Source: Adiantum capillus-veneris (taxonomy: Eukaryota > Streptophyta > Polypodiopsida > Polypodiales > Pteridaceae). Taken from it: a DNA stretch of 64,000 bases. Location: positions 48,372,598 to 48,436,597 of the forward strand of contig CM043962.1 in assembly GCA_014529385.2 (NCBI GenBank). The letters are read 5' to 3'. The position numbers and the translations under genes were made by a program. The notes under the pieces are model-generated. The model was not told the DNA's origin, ran no database searches, and saw nothing but the letters and a program-made list of their open reading frames with translations. How positions within the stretch are numbered: the first letter of the stretch is position 1; each line of letters opens with the position of its first letter. Below, piece by piece: positions 18,851-28,895 of this stretch.

Positions 18851-19075
18851 AAGCAGTTACGCAAGGCCTCCCATACTACAGCATCCGAGAAGTGGAAATG
18901 CTCGCGAGTGGCCCTGGGCCATGAGGCTTGGCGTGCAACTAAGTATCAAAATGGCAGCATTTGGGTGTCGCGTCAGCCGTCCGCATGATCTAGGTTTACT
19001 TGTTAAATTCAATTGGTTTATTGAGTTTTTCACTTAATTGGATGCATAGTGTGAAAGGGCCCAAATCCCACAAAC

Positions 19076-19130
19076 CCCTATTTAAAGGTTGAAGGCGCTC
19101 ATTTTGTCATTTTCAATACTAGGTGCTACC
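19076..19130 (+). promoter_or_regulatory. TATA-like promoter and leader of H3-like gene B
   Basis: ctatttaaagg lies about 50 bases before an H3-type ATG with a favourable context (gctaccatgg). The spacing fits a TATA box with a short leader, as in replication-type histone genes. Confidence 0.4.
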
Positions 19131-19160
19131 ATGGCAAGAACAAAACAAACGGCACATTAG
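19131..19160 (+). pseudogene. H3 N-terminal tail start, interrupted
   Basis: It encodes MARTKQTAH then TAG. The first eight residues are exactly canonical H3. The break coincides with the start of a 33-bp inverted repeat at 19155. The rest of an H3-like gene, including an STGGK tail motif and the complete histone fold, resumes about 2.6 kb further on, at 21.97-22.60 kb. This suggests that an insertion split the gene. Confidence 0.6.
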
Positions 19161-19351
19161 GAAATTTCGGAGGTCATTTGGAGGGCCTTCTAAGAAAATG
19201 TATTTTTTGCACTCTCTCTCTAGAAAAAAATGGCAAATAAAAGAGCTGGGTCTTTCATAGTAAAAGTTCAAAAAGTGTACTTTAAGTAGATTCCTTACTC
19301 TTATGAACATTTGTTCGTAGTGATTGAGGGATAATCCTCTTTTCAGTTGCA

Positions 19352-20254
19352 TTGAATGAACCTCGTCAATATGGAGGGAATGAGGCTAACATGGAGGGAC
19401 GAATCCACAGCCGCTATTCACTTTCCATTAAACCTGCACATTTGGCTAATGGCACAAATGTTACCCAGAAACGAGCCAAATATCACCTTCACATTGATTT
19501 GGACAATGAGTACCAACCATTGATTAAGCGCAGTAAAACAAACACACATATACCTCCCGCTTCCATAGACACGCTCAGAGCTCAAGGAGCTAAACACATA
19601 GATATCTGGACGAGAGGCTCTCTCTACCCTAAGAATCCAATGACTAATGCGTCTCCACCGTTTGTCAATCCTACAAGCTTATTGACCTTTGCTGGTGATG
19701 GAGAAAAGGGCCTTCTGGGTTATTGTAAATCACTTACAAGAGAAGCTGAAACTTACAAGAGCATTCTCCAAGCTCAACAATGTGAGATTGTTCGCCTTTC
19801 ACATTTACATTCTACAGATCAGGTTACCATTTTGCAACATAAAACAGAGGTACAAGAACTGAAAGGAAAGGTGCGAAGTTGTCAAATGAAGGACACCATC
19901 TTAGGTGGTCGTATCCGAAAGAAGAAATTGCGCAATCTTGAAACATTGCAGGTTGCATCAGGAGGTCTCAAGAAAAGAATCCGAGCATTAAGGTGATGCT
20001 TCTTGGTTGGCTACATTGTCTTAGTTAAGTAATCTTTTTGTTTTTTCTTGTTATGCATTGTTTTCATGTGCCTAAATAGTGTTAGTGAAGCAAATTTTCT
20101 GTTATTTACTTATGCATTGTCTTCATATAGAGATTCAATCTATCCTGACAAGGAAAACATTGACCCCAAAGCCAATATAGGAAAGAGATTGAAGCCACTT
20201 ATAAGTAGAAGCCTGCAGGATTATCTTCCAAACCTGCAGAAACCTGGTCCATAG
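19352..20254 (+). CDS. Element B coiled-coil protein with KEN box
   Basis: Exon 1 is 19352-19992 and exon 2 is 20131-20254, joined in the phase seen in element A (AG/GTGATG donor, CATATAG acceptor). The protein has about 255 residues. It has a basic, low-complexity N-terminus, HIDIWTRGSLYPKNP near residue 85, a coiled coil over about residues 125-185, and a basic end (GGRIRKKKLRNLE, KRIRALR). Exon 2 starts DSIYPDKENIDP, a textbook [D/N]KEN..P APC/C degron with charged context, followed by RLKPL and RSLQDYL, which resemble D-boxes. No stop interrupts it. The last codons overlap the 3' end of gene 2 on the other strand, so the C-terminus may be a chance read-on at a deletion junction. Cell-cycle-controlled turnover is inference from the degron. 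Confidence 0.6.
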
Positions 20255-21409
20255 GAATGTACTTACCGTTGAGCATTTGTGATCGCATATACCAAAACGA
20301 GAGTAACAGTGATTGGCTTGCAATCATGTACTTGACAACTAGAGTATCAAGGGCGACCTCGCACCATAAACCAATCTCTTCCTTTGCATACCATCCTTTG
20401 TCAAGAAGTTTGTCACAGGATGACTGCTGAAATGACTTGCACATGAACATAGTTTTTGTAACTCGGATGTTGTAGCTATGAAACAGCTCTATGAAGAGTG
20501 CAGCAGGACAGAAGTTTGCAATTCTAACCAGTTTGGTAGGAATAGAGCTACGTAGAGACTTTTGTATATCCTTGTAGAGCTTACTTTGCATTGCCTCCAC
20601 CATTGTTTCCTCGGGAACTGGCCAGTCCACAGTGTTCCAATCGGTTGGTAGAGGCACTTTCAACAACATGCCATTCTTATTCCCTGAGCTGAGTTGGTAA
20701 AAGTGGTCATAAAAAAAGATTCCCTCATCAGCCAGTCTTTTGCTGCTCCTCTCTGAATACTGTAGAGAACCAATGTGGGCATGAACAACATGGAAGAGGC
20801 CTATTATGCACTCCACAGGCTCCCATTGCTCATAAGAAGAGGGATAAACATCTGCAATATATATAAGAAGAGTTAAACTAAGAGTATCAATAAGTACAAA
20901 TGACAAATCTAATGTAATTGAGCTGTGAAGAATGGAGACATTGCTCATAACAAGCGGGAGAAACATTGCAAAATATATAAGAAAAGTTATAATGAGAGTA
21001 TCAATAAGTTCACATGTCAAGAGTACTTACAATTGCAACGTGGTTGATGTATATCTGATACATTTCCACCGTTTGCTATCACCTCAGGATGGGTAAACAC
21101 ATGCTGAACAAGAACTTCCTTTACAGATCTTTTGCCGATTTCAACTTTGAAATCCAACACTCTGGCCTTCCATGCTGAGCGGTAAACGTTGATACCACTA
21201 GACCTCTTGGGTCTTCTTGGTTGCATGAGGACCCATGAACCTTTGTTTATCCTTTGTCCAACCCATTGGTTCTCTGCACTTATTGAAGCTGGTATTGTAA
21301 TTGAGGATATGCTACTACTTGGCCTTCTAGGCAAAGTGCAGTTGTTGGTTGTTGGTGTGAGAGATAGTAAACACCTGGAGCCTCTTGGGCGAGAAGACGT
21401 GGACGCCAT
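20199..21409 (-). CDS. Element B conserved gene 2
   Basis: Exon 1 is 21409-21031 and exon 2 is 20851-20199 (TT/GTAAGT donor, ATATTGCAG acceptor, phase 1). The protein has about 343 residues. Exon 1 has a Ser/Pro-rich start and INKGSWVLMQP, then VLVQHVF. Exon 2 has VVHAHIGSLQ, then LRSSIPTKLV, TKTMFMCKSF, and KYMIASQSLLLSFWYMR with GKYIPMDQVS. The same blocks and the same intron phase occur in element C, so the model is well supported. The beta-grasp-like C-terminal unit found in A and C is missing: after QVS the sequence ends within 10 residues, overlapping the coiled-coil gene. The copy has no stop but is truncated. The family is not recognised. Confidence 0.6.
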
Positions 21410-21970
21410 AGCTCTCAGAGAAAAGCTTTAGTGGAGGGAGATTCACTTTGAAAGCATTCTAATGGAGGGAAAGTGTTTTAGAATTCCAATATCTTGTGCG
21501 GGCTTAATGGTCACCCTCCAGTACGTTAATGACCATAAGAGAATATCAGAAGTGGGACCACATGCAAGCACCTAAAAGCTCAGTAAAAGGAAGGAAATTA
21601 CGATGCTACAATCCTAGATTCGTGAAAGTTTTATGCTATTTTCCTATTTTTTGAGTCTTTCCACGTACTTTCCTACGTAACGTAGCCTTCGTGCTCATTG
21701 GACACTCTCTATTTTTCTCTCTCTTCATATGGCCCTCCAAATGACCTTTGAAATTTCCTAATGAGGATTGCATATCCAGAGGGCCCGGATGGCCAACGAA
21801 TCCTAGCTGCAACAAAAGAAGCTGGAACTTCATAAGTTCAAGGTGAGCTCCACACAGAAGAAGCTGGAGCTTCAAATCAACATGTTTAGTCCTCTACAGC
21901 AGGAAAAGAGAGAAGGAAGCATTGCCTTGTTGTCTATTCATCGGACTCCAACGATTCTGAGGGCAACACG

Positions 21971-22601
21971 ATGGATGAGAGCGACCAAGGCAAAGAAACA
22001 AATAACCAAAAACAGCGGTCAGAAGGCTCTGAAGAGACGAAAACGGATGATGATCCCCCATGGGTTGGCGTCAAAATACAGACTTATGCCGCTCACATGT
22101 CTACTGGGGGTAAGACACTCCCTAAAGGGAGTGGACCCACACCATCACATCCGCTCAATAGTGAAGAGCACGAATCGGATGAAGAGTGGGTGATCGGATT
22201 ATGAGGTGCTGGAGGTGCCTGTGCGGCCAAAAACGAGGAAGAGCATTGTCTACAAGAAGAGGAAGCAAGCTGCCCCAACTCGTGCAACAAATGCACCTTC
22301 CCGTCGACCTCAGAAGGTGCGAAAGCACAGCCGTGCATTTGCAGAGATTCACCACTATCAGAAGAGCACCGAGCTCTTGATTTGGAAGGCCCTTTTTGCA
22401 AGGCTTTGCAGGGAGGTTTTGCAAATGTACAACACTGAGTTTCGGATGGGCACCGTGGCCATAGAGGCAGTCCAAGAGGCAGCAAAGCAATATCTAACTA
22501 GCATATTCGAGGATGCGAACCTATGTGCCATCCATGGAAAGCGTGTAACGATTATGCCCAAGGATATGCAGCTTGCTCGCCGTTTGCGCCATAAGCATTA
22601 G
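21971..22601 (+). pseudogene. H3-like histone B, tail and histone fold, one frameshift
   Basis: The frame from 21971 is acidic (ESDQGKETNNQ, SEETKTDDDPPW), then reads HMSTGGKTLPKG, resembling the STGGKAPRK stretch of H3, and ends at 22204. The histone frame (from about 22200) is shifted by one base. It reads [14 protein letters not shown], then [38 protein letters not shown], and [20 protein letters not shown]. The fold is close to canonical H3 and is full length to the end of helix 3. Loop 1 has canonical length. The gene is preceded 2.6 kb upstream by a matching MARTKQTA start (19131). No Ulp1 exon follows within the next kilobase, unlike element A. It is a clear H3 relative; the amount of lineage-specific change suggests an element-borne rather than replication histone. 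Confidence 0.75.
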
Positions 22602-22837
22602 CTTGTAATTAGTCATCAAACCTTTTTTGTATTTAGGGAACTTCCAAGATTGGGAAGAATTTGAATATAAGCATCTTTTGACTGTAAGGCTCCACTCTTT
22701 GTGCATTGTATTTCTTTAATTGTGTACCATGCGATGTAGCAGTGGTCCATGTTTTGTCTACCTTCTTTTGTATGTATGTAGCTTAAAGCTTCGCATTGGG
22801 GAAACTTGCCTACGTTAAGCACCTTGGCTAAGTGAAG

Positions 22838-23134
22838 CATGCAGTTCCGGATACATCCAAGCTATGTGAAGCACTGATGCAACCCAAATATCTAGAATGC
22901 ATGGTAAAAGTTTCTTGAAAGCCTTGGAAAGGGCTTGGAATGCCCCCAAAATGGCTGCCACAAGGGCGCGCATTTGGTGCTTCCAAAGGCAGATGAAGGG
23001 ACCAAATGTGTGCCCTTGTGGCAGCCATTCTTAGGGCATTCCAGGCCCTTTCCAAGGCTTTCCAGAAACTTTTACCATGCATTCATGATATTTTCCTTGC
23101 TTCACATAACCTGGATGCATCAGGAAGTGCATGC
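22838..23134. repeat. Long hairpin 1
   Basis: The arms pair from gcatgcagttcc...ccaagctatgtgaagca to tgcttcacataacctgg...ggaagtgcatgc. The inner portion runs from gcatggtaaaagttt to aaacttttaccatgc, with a short loop near 22990. The inner arms (about 90 bp) are near-perfect. Weaker pairing may extend to about 22790 and 23170. No coding potential. It could be a MITE, or a hairpin-RNA locus that gives rise to small RNAs. Confidence 0.85.
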
Positions 23135-23231
23135 CCCACTAAGTCAATGTAGCATAGATTTTTTGAAGCATACATGTAATTAGTTTTGGTTTTGCAACTA
23201 TAATTTATCTGGGCTTATACAACAACTTGGT

Positions 23232-23530
23232 TATGAAAGGATCTATGGTTGGAGTGAATGTTGGTTAGCTAATTTGTCTTAATTCATGGGGAAAGGTATT
23301 GATAAGCCTTTATAAGGGCTTGAGATGCTCCAAAATGGGCTGCCACAACTTAGAAGAACACGCATTTGCCCCTTCCATATGCTTATGGAAGACCCAAATG
23401 CGCGCCCTTGTGGCAACCCATTTTGGGGCCTCCCAAGCCCTTTTGTAGGCATATCAATAACTTTCCCCATGATTTAATGCAAGTTGGCTAGCCAACATGC
23501 TTTCCAACCCAGCGTGCATAAAAGACTGCA
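23232..23530. repeat. Long hairpin 2
   Basis: The arms run from ggttggagtgaatgttggttagc to gctagccaacatgctttccaacc, with an inner catggggaaagg / ctttccccatg stem. The centre shares the gggctgccacaa...cgcgcatttg text with hairpin 1, so the two are diverged members of one family placed in tandem. Confidence 0.8.
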
Positions 23531-23689
23531 TGATTCACTAAGCACGGGTGCTTCTCATAAACACATTTGAAGCCAAACATATAAAAAATTCAAAAGCTTG
23601 CAAGTAAGAGACAGTCATAGACACCAAAAAGTAGATTCATTAAGAAAATCAACGCTTTACATGATATCCGGCTTTTGCTTTAGGATCTT

Positions 23690-25225
23690 TCAAATTACAA
23701 TTTTTTGGCGCTTCGCCTTTTGGGGTGGCTCCCTGTTAAGCAAAGTGGTTGTAATTTCTTGGGTGTCATTAACCCCTACAGCTTGGTTCATGCCGACATG
23801 GGCGATGAGGCACCTGCGAAAGTTGACGCCGAAAGTGGATATTGCAAAATCTTTCTTTACAAGCACTACAAGGTTGGCCGATTTGGGCAAGGGTTGTTAA
23901 GCACAATGCCTTGGAGAGTGAACGGAGGGCAAAAATGTTGTAGCGTCCATTGGGGGAGTAGTCGGCATGCACAAACACCAAGTCACCAGCAGTCGGAAGT
24001 GTGCCAAGGTAGTGAGCAAGTGCTGCTTGAGGTCCGAACGACGTCCTCCTCCCCCCTGACCGTTGCGCTTAGGCGTCAACCTCCAAAACATCCTGCAAAA
24101 CATAGGATTTGTGAGAAATATGGCAAAAAATTAGTTATAACATTAACAAAATCAATTGTAACAATCAAATTTAAGTGAGCATCTATACATCTTGTCTACG
24201 ATCCTCCTCATCAGCATCCGGGTGCAAGTAAAGATCCACACTTGATTTCCCCTTTGGATCAAGCAAAATAGGTGTTGTAGCAGGTGATGGTGAATCCACT
24301 CTTGTGCATTTAGCCAAACACATGGCTTGCAAGACCACAAACTCCTCCTCAGAGACCTTGGCCTTCTCGGCCGCTGCCACCTCGGCTTGTGCGATCGCCA
24401 CTGTGTCTGCCATAGTATTCCCCATGGGCAGTAGGAGATCATCGTCATGGGAGGTAGTGGTATCAACCTCAAACTTGCCATGGGCATCGAGGATGGCGAA
24501 AAACTCATCCATGCAAAGCTCAAAGGATTTTGGGCCAGATCATGTAAAAACACAAACTCCTCCCCACCCACCACAATGGAGAAGAAACGGGTAATCTCTA
24601 CCTCAGGGATGACATCACGAGTGATGGTTCCTTCTGGCGGCCCCGAGGATGAACCGACAGATGGAGAGGCCTCCAAGAGGCCTTGAATTCCTACAGGGTA
24701 GGTCAAGGCAAGCCTCCTCTCCTCTGTGGATGTGTCAATGGGTGCGGGCTTGGGGTCCTTCACATCCGTCAGGACCCCGCCGATCTGCAAATGTGGTAGC
24801 ACTACGTCAGGGCCTACTGGGCACTCGTGAAGGAGGAAGATCATTATGGCCTGGACAGAGAAAAATGTGTTTCCGATCTTCCCCTTACACATTGCTCGCA
24901 CATCATCATCTTCAAGCCGCACATATTGTCCAACGGGTTTTGCTATGGTGGCAAAGCGTGCAAGTCACTGATGAAATGGCATGTCCACTTTGTAGATGTG
25001 GTGCAGAAGGTCCTCAGGGACCCATTGCCCTTCCCGGTTTGGTAACTCAACAATGAATCTCCCCATGCACATGGAAATGTATGAAGTGATGTGCTGAAGA
25101 GATTGAGAGTGGAGGGTCAAGGTGGTTTCCAAATCCGGTTGGGTTGTGAAAAATGCAAGAAGCTCAGGGCGATTTGCATGCCCAGCCTCAATAAGGAATG
25201 CATCTAAAGCACTAGTTGCAGCCAT
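23690..25225 (-). pseudogene. Element C conserved gene 1
   Basis: Start ATG at 25225 (MAATSALDAFLIEAG). Exon 1 runs to 24189 (GAT/GTATAG) and exon 2 from 24092 (TTTTGCAG) to about 23690. Order of blocks: helical N-terminus, KGKIGNTFFSVQAIMIFLL, RFFSIVVGGEEFVFLHDL, an Ala/Glu-rich helix (AIAQAEVAAAEKAKVSEEE), SSVDLYLHP before the splice site, then GGRRTSFGPQAALAHYLG and NLVVLVKKDFAISTFG. Each block aligns with element A gene 1 (958-2448). Breaks are a TGA after PFHQ (near 24970), a frameshift near 24540, a TAA early in exon 2 and a frameshift near 23890. I do not recognise the family; conservation of the architecture shows it was once a functional element gene. Confidence 0.6.
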
Positions 25226-26077
25226 GCTTTCTCTTTGCGTAACTGGGTATGCTAGGTCTCTCTGCAATGTTGGGATGAAAATGGTAAAATGAGGAGGTGG
25301 TCCCCCTTTTATAGACATATTCCATCTCGAAAAAAATAAAAAATATGCGTTTTAAAAATAAAATTACACAACACCTTAAAACTCAAGTACAAAATCAAGT
25401 ACAATACCCTAAAAATTTTCAAAATCTTTAATAAAATATCCAATATATAAAAGAGTAAAGCTACAAGCCAATTCACTTAGACAAGATGACTTCGTCTGTA
25501 GCCCAATCTTTATGAACAAGCATAGTGGCCTCCATCCACCTTCCAATCTACACAACCAGAAAATGGGCAATCAAGATACAAATACCAAAAAAAGTAAGAA
25601 AAGGTAGCTAATCAAGCACAAAGCAGACCTTGCATCGTTCCAGTTTGAAACTTGCATTGCCGACATCCTCGAACCCCATTATGACAAAATGTTCCCGAAG
25701 ATTGGCAAGAGTCCAATGCGGGTTCACTGCAACCACCTCCACCGCATTATTGGGCATGCATACACGAATTTCAAAGGATTGAACCTCTTCGACCGTCAGC
25801 TGCAAGGGTATCCATTTGCCATGTTTGTGCATCCACCTTTCATAGCTAAACCGTGCATACAAGGTGCACCTTGCCTTCAAATATCGAAGGCAAAGCCGTG
25901 TGGGGAACACATTGCACTTGTAACGATCACCATCATGCAAACCGTCAACATAGCCCCAATTGACACCTAGAATGGTGTCCATTGCATCTACGTCAACTTC
26001 TTTGCAAACAAACATTGTTTGTGTTTCCACAATCGGCAAAGAGCGGAATGCGTGCACAAACAAATGGATGGGACAAT

Positions 26078-26860
26078 TGTTAGAAAAATAAGACGTAGCT
26101 AAATGGATTTTTGAGTAGATTACTTAATGGAGAGAGATAGATTTCACACACAAGAGATTATAGAGTAGAGAGAGAGAGAGAGAGTACACACGATATACGT
26201 GGTTCACCCAATGTGGGCTACGTCCACGGGAAAGCAGCCACTCAATGGCTTTAGCACTTCAAAAGAAGAAGTAGTTTTTAAAGGGATTAAACCCTTGATA
26301 GAGCTCCCGCCTTGCTTCACTCTCACCACCTCACACTCACCTTGTTGCATCAACTTCACACTATGAAATGTGTGTAGAAATGGACTCCTTTTATAGGCCA
26401 AAAGGGCTGCCCTCTCTTATGAGAGACAACCATGTGTAGCCGCCCTTGTGCGAATAAGTCCAAATCGGACCCTCCAATCCGCCCATGTGTGGCCGCCCTT
26501 GAGAAGACAAGTCCGCTTTTGAATTCGGCCACCGGCCATTGAATTCAGCCACCGGCCATTGACTTCCGACCACTGGCCACCGGCCATTGACTTTCGACCA
26601 CCGGCCATCGGCCATTGACTACCTGCCACCGGCCAACCGACCGGTTGTTTTCCGACCACTTTCCGGCCGCCGTCCGGCCATAATATTCCGGCGAAAAAAA
26701 GTCTCGGGGGCCTCCGCCCCCAAGGCCTCTAAAGTTGCCCCTGATTCTTATCCGTGAAAATTTTTGTTTCCGGTGAGTGATTTTCCTTCACGCACGATGG
26801 CTTCTCCTCATAATGGGGGCCTTACAAATGTGCACTTTTACTACTGAAAATTACAAGGGT
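26078..26860 (+). mobile_element. Probable solo LTR (copia-like) inside gene 2 of element C
   Basis: It begins near tgttagaaaaataag and contains tacgtggttcacccaatg and ctacgtccacggg, a phrase common in plant Ty1/copia LTRs, with a GA tract before it and ccttttatagg further on. Its presence between two halves of gene 2 shows insertion. The right boundary (about 26826-26860) and the target duplication are not resolved. Confidence 0.55.
26528..26645. repeat. About 24-bp GGCCACCGGCCATTGA minisatellite
   Basis: Four to five imperfect copies of caccggccattga followed by attc/cttc and variants, GC-rich, inside the putative LTR. Confidence 0.85.
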
Positions 26861-27599
26861 AAATCAGGCTCCATACTTAACAACAATGCCAACTGAGACC
26901 CACCGATCTGGTTGCCTTACCAAACTTTAGGGACCCTTGGAAATCTTGCAACACCTTGCACTTGAAAGAAAGAAAGGCCCAATGGTTTGGAGTTGGCCAT
27001 TCTGCACTCTGCAATGAGGGTGTCTCCACGGATTCTAACCTACCATAGCCTTGGCTTGACTTCGGTACCACGTACTTGTGGGAGTACATGAATATTCGCT
27101 GCTCGGTAAGTTTTTTCGACGAGACATTAGGAAACGTAAGCTCCCCAATGTGAGCATGCACAACCATGAACGTGCCTCAGAGGCACATAAGCGGCTGCTC
27201 CTCAACTAAGCTAGATGAAAAACCATCTTTACAAATGCCCTTAGTCAAACAAAATGATCGCATGCACGTTAAACATGATATATACATGGGATAGCTAAAC
27301 CATGAGGACTTACAATGAGGTGCAAATTGAGTCGAAGCTCTCTGCAGGTGGATCTCAGTTGCACTGTACACGTGTTGCACGATGGACACCATTCCGGACT
27401 TGGTTTCTTTGAATGCCAATAGTCTTCCCTTCCAATGGCGTTTCAATACGCCTTGACATCGTACGCGATGAGGTCCAGCACTGGACGGTTGCATGTAGAC
27501 CCATGAACCCTTCTTGAATACCTGTGAGATCCATCCCCCCTCTGAATTTTTTGTGTTGTGCAACACAATCTTGTCCCTATCTCTGGTTTGGGCCATCTA

Positions 27600-28190
27600 T
27601 GCGTGTTAGCGGTGGACACAATCGGGAAGTTGGGCTTAGGAAGGGATTGGGAATGGGTGGGAGGAAGGTGAGGGAGAGAAGTGGGCAAGCTATGGGCTAT
27701 TGTGTGTGGGTACCGTGGAGAGAGAATGAGGAGCTGAGGGGAGGGTGAGGTGAGCTACCTATGGTGGCCTTGACAATAGAGATAGAGAAAGAGGGGAGGA
27801 GTGAGAGGTAGAGAGCATAGTGGTGAGCTGTGGGCTATGGGGTGTGGGACTGTAGAGGGTTGATGGAGGTGTGAAAGAAGGGGGAGCTATGGAGAGAGGA
27901 AGAGCGTGGTGGAAAGCTTCTGGCTATGGCTGCCTTGACTGTAGAGAGAGAATGGGAGGAGGGAGAAGAGGGAGAGTGTGGGAGAGAAAAGTAGTGATAG
28001 AGGGAGAGAAAAGTGGATTTTTTTTTTGGGGGGGGGGAATTTGACTTTTTGAAGTTAGTATATGTTTTGGAGAAAAATGAGTCAATTTTGATACTTTTAA
28101 AACAAATTCATTTTTTAGGGTTTTTAACCTGCGCATTTTTTCTTTTGGGGGGGTCCCTCCCTCTTTTATGACACCTCTTTCCCCCTTTTA
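27600..28190. other. Purine-rich upstream region of gene 2 C
   Basis: Long plus-strand stretches of gggagag, gtgggag and agagagg types with no gene. A repeated gtgggagagaaaagtagtgatagaggg motif occurs near 27970-28010. It may contain the gene 2 promoter. Confidence 0.5.
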
Positions 28191-28215
28191 CCCCCCCCCC
28201 CCCCCCCCCCCCCCC
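28191..28215. repeat. 25-bp poly-C tract
   Basis: Uninterrupted C run; length is prone to sequencing or assembly error. Confidence 0.9.
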
Positions 28216-28589
28216 ACTCTCTAAGAACTAGTAGTAGGGAGAAAATTTACACATATCATGTATTTACAACTGCACATTGTTGTACATCACACCCTCGAGG
28301 GGCGGCCGTGAGGACCATCTCCCCAACAGAGAAGGAGGATAGACCCAAGAGAATGCAATCATTAAGCCTCAAACCCTCGAGCTTGGGGTTACATCATAGG
28401 TTACATCACAAAGATCTCACCACCTGAGCTATGCTTCCTATGAGTATAGTATATCGCATTTTTAAAAGTGATACATTACACAACTTCTTGATAGATTCTA
28501 ATAAACAAGAATATATGTAAGATGATGCGAAGCATTCTTTGATACCACCCTTGACAGCTTCTTATAGGCATTTTTTTTGCATGAGGTGC

Positions 28590-28616
28590 TACAGGAGTTC
28601 TCTACTTCTATTGGGG

Positions 28617-28674
<58 letters not shown>

Positions 28675-28778
28675 TCCTTTTGGTCTATCTTGATCTAACA
28701 ATGCTACCAAGCTTGATTGTACAAATTAGATAAGTTAAGATGGTGTGCAGAGATAAAAGCTAGGAGTGCTCTACTTCT

Positions 28779-28818
<40 letters not shown>

Positions 28819-28895
28819 TTTTGGTCTATCTTCATCTAGCAATGCTACCAAGCTTGATTGTACAAACTAGATAAGTTGGGATGGTGTGTAGAGAT
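28590..28895. repeat. Tandem repeat of about 140 bp, two copies, each with a GA tract
   Basis: Both copies contain ctctacttctattg, then (GA)n (28620-28671 and 28783-28815), tccttttggtctatctt, agcttgattgtacaaa and agagataaaagcta. Confidence 0.85.

Larger units (their letters stand above)
19155..21763. mobile_element. 2.6-kb segment flanked by 33-bp inverted repeats
   Basis: cattaggaaatttcggaggt... at 19155-19187 is the inverse complement of 21731-21763 at 31 of 33 positions. Between them lie the KEN-box coiled-coil gene (+) and gene 2 (-). No transposase is inside, so if it moves it is non-autonomous or depends on the transposase next door. I could not identify a target-site duplication. Confidence 0.5.
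25486..27596 (-). pseudogene. Element C conserved gene 2, interrupted by an LTR
   Basis: Exon 1 is 27596-27314 (MAQTRDRDK, FKKGSWVYMQPS, SIVQHVYSA; CATT/GTAAGT donor as in B). Exon 2 starts at 27205 (GCTTAG acceptor), has a TGA at 27179-27177 where B has a sense codon, then VVHAHIGELTFPNVSSK. The frame is lost near 26870, where about 0.8 kb of LTR-like DNA is inserted. The gene resumes at about 26063 with CKEVDVDAMDTIL, RFSYERWMHKHGKWIPLQ and a beta-grasp-like end (SFEIRVCMPNN, HWTLANLREHF, SFKLERCK). The final exon is 25557-25486. Alignment with A and B makes the gene real, and the copy non-functional. Confidence 0.6.

Noticed and set aside
22093-22490. Minus-strand ORFs over the H3-like gene B
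   Set aside because: They are antisense to a clear histone fold, with no domain of their own.
3653-22601. Calling the H3-like genes centromeric CenH3
   Set aside because: Both align to canonical H3 without the loop 1 lengthening typical of CenH3, and their tails start with canonical MARTK sequence. H3-like is the supportable call.
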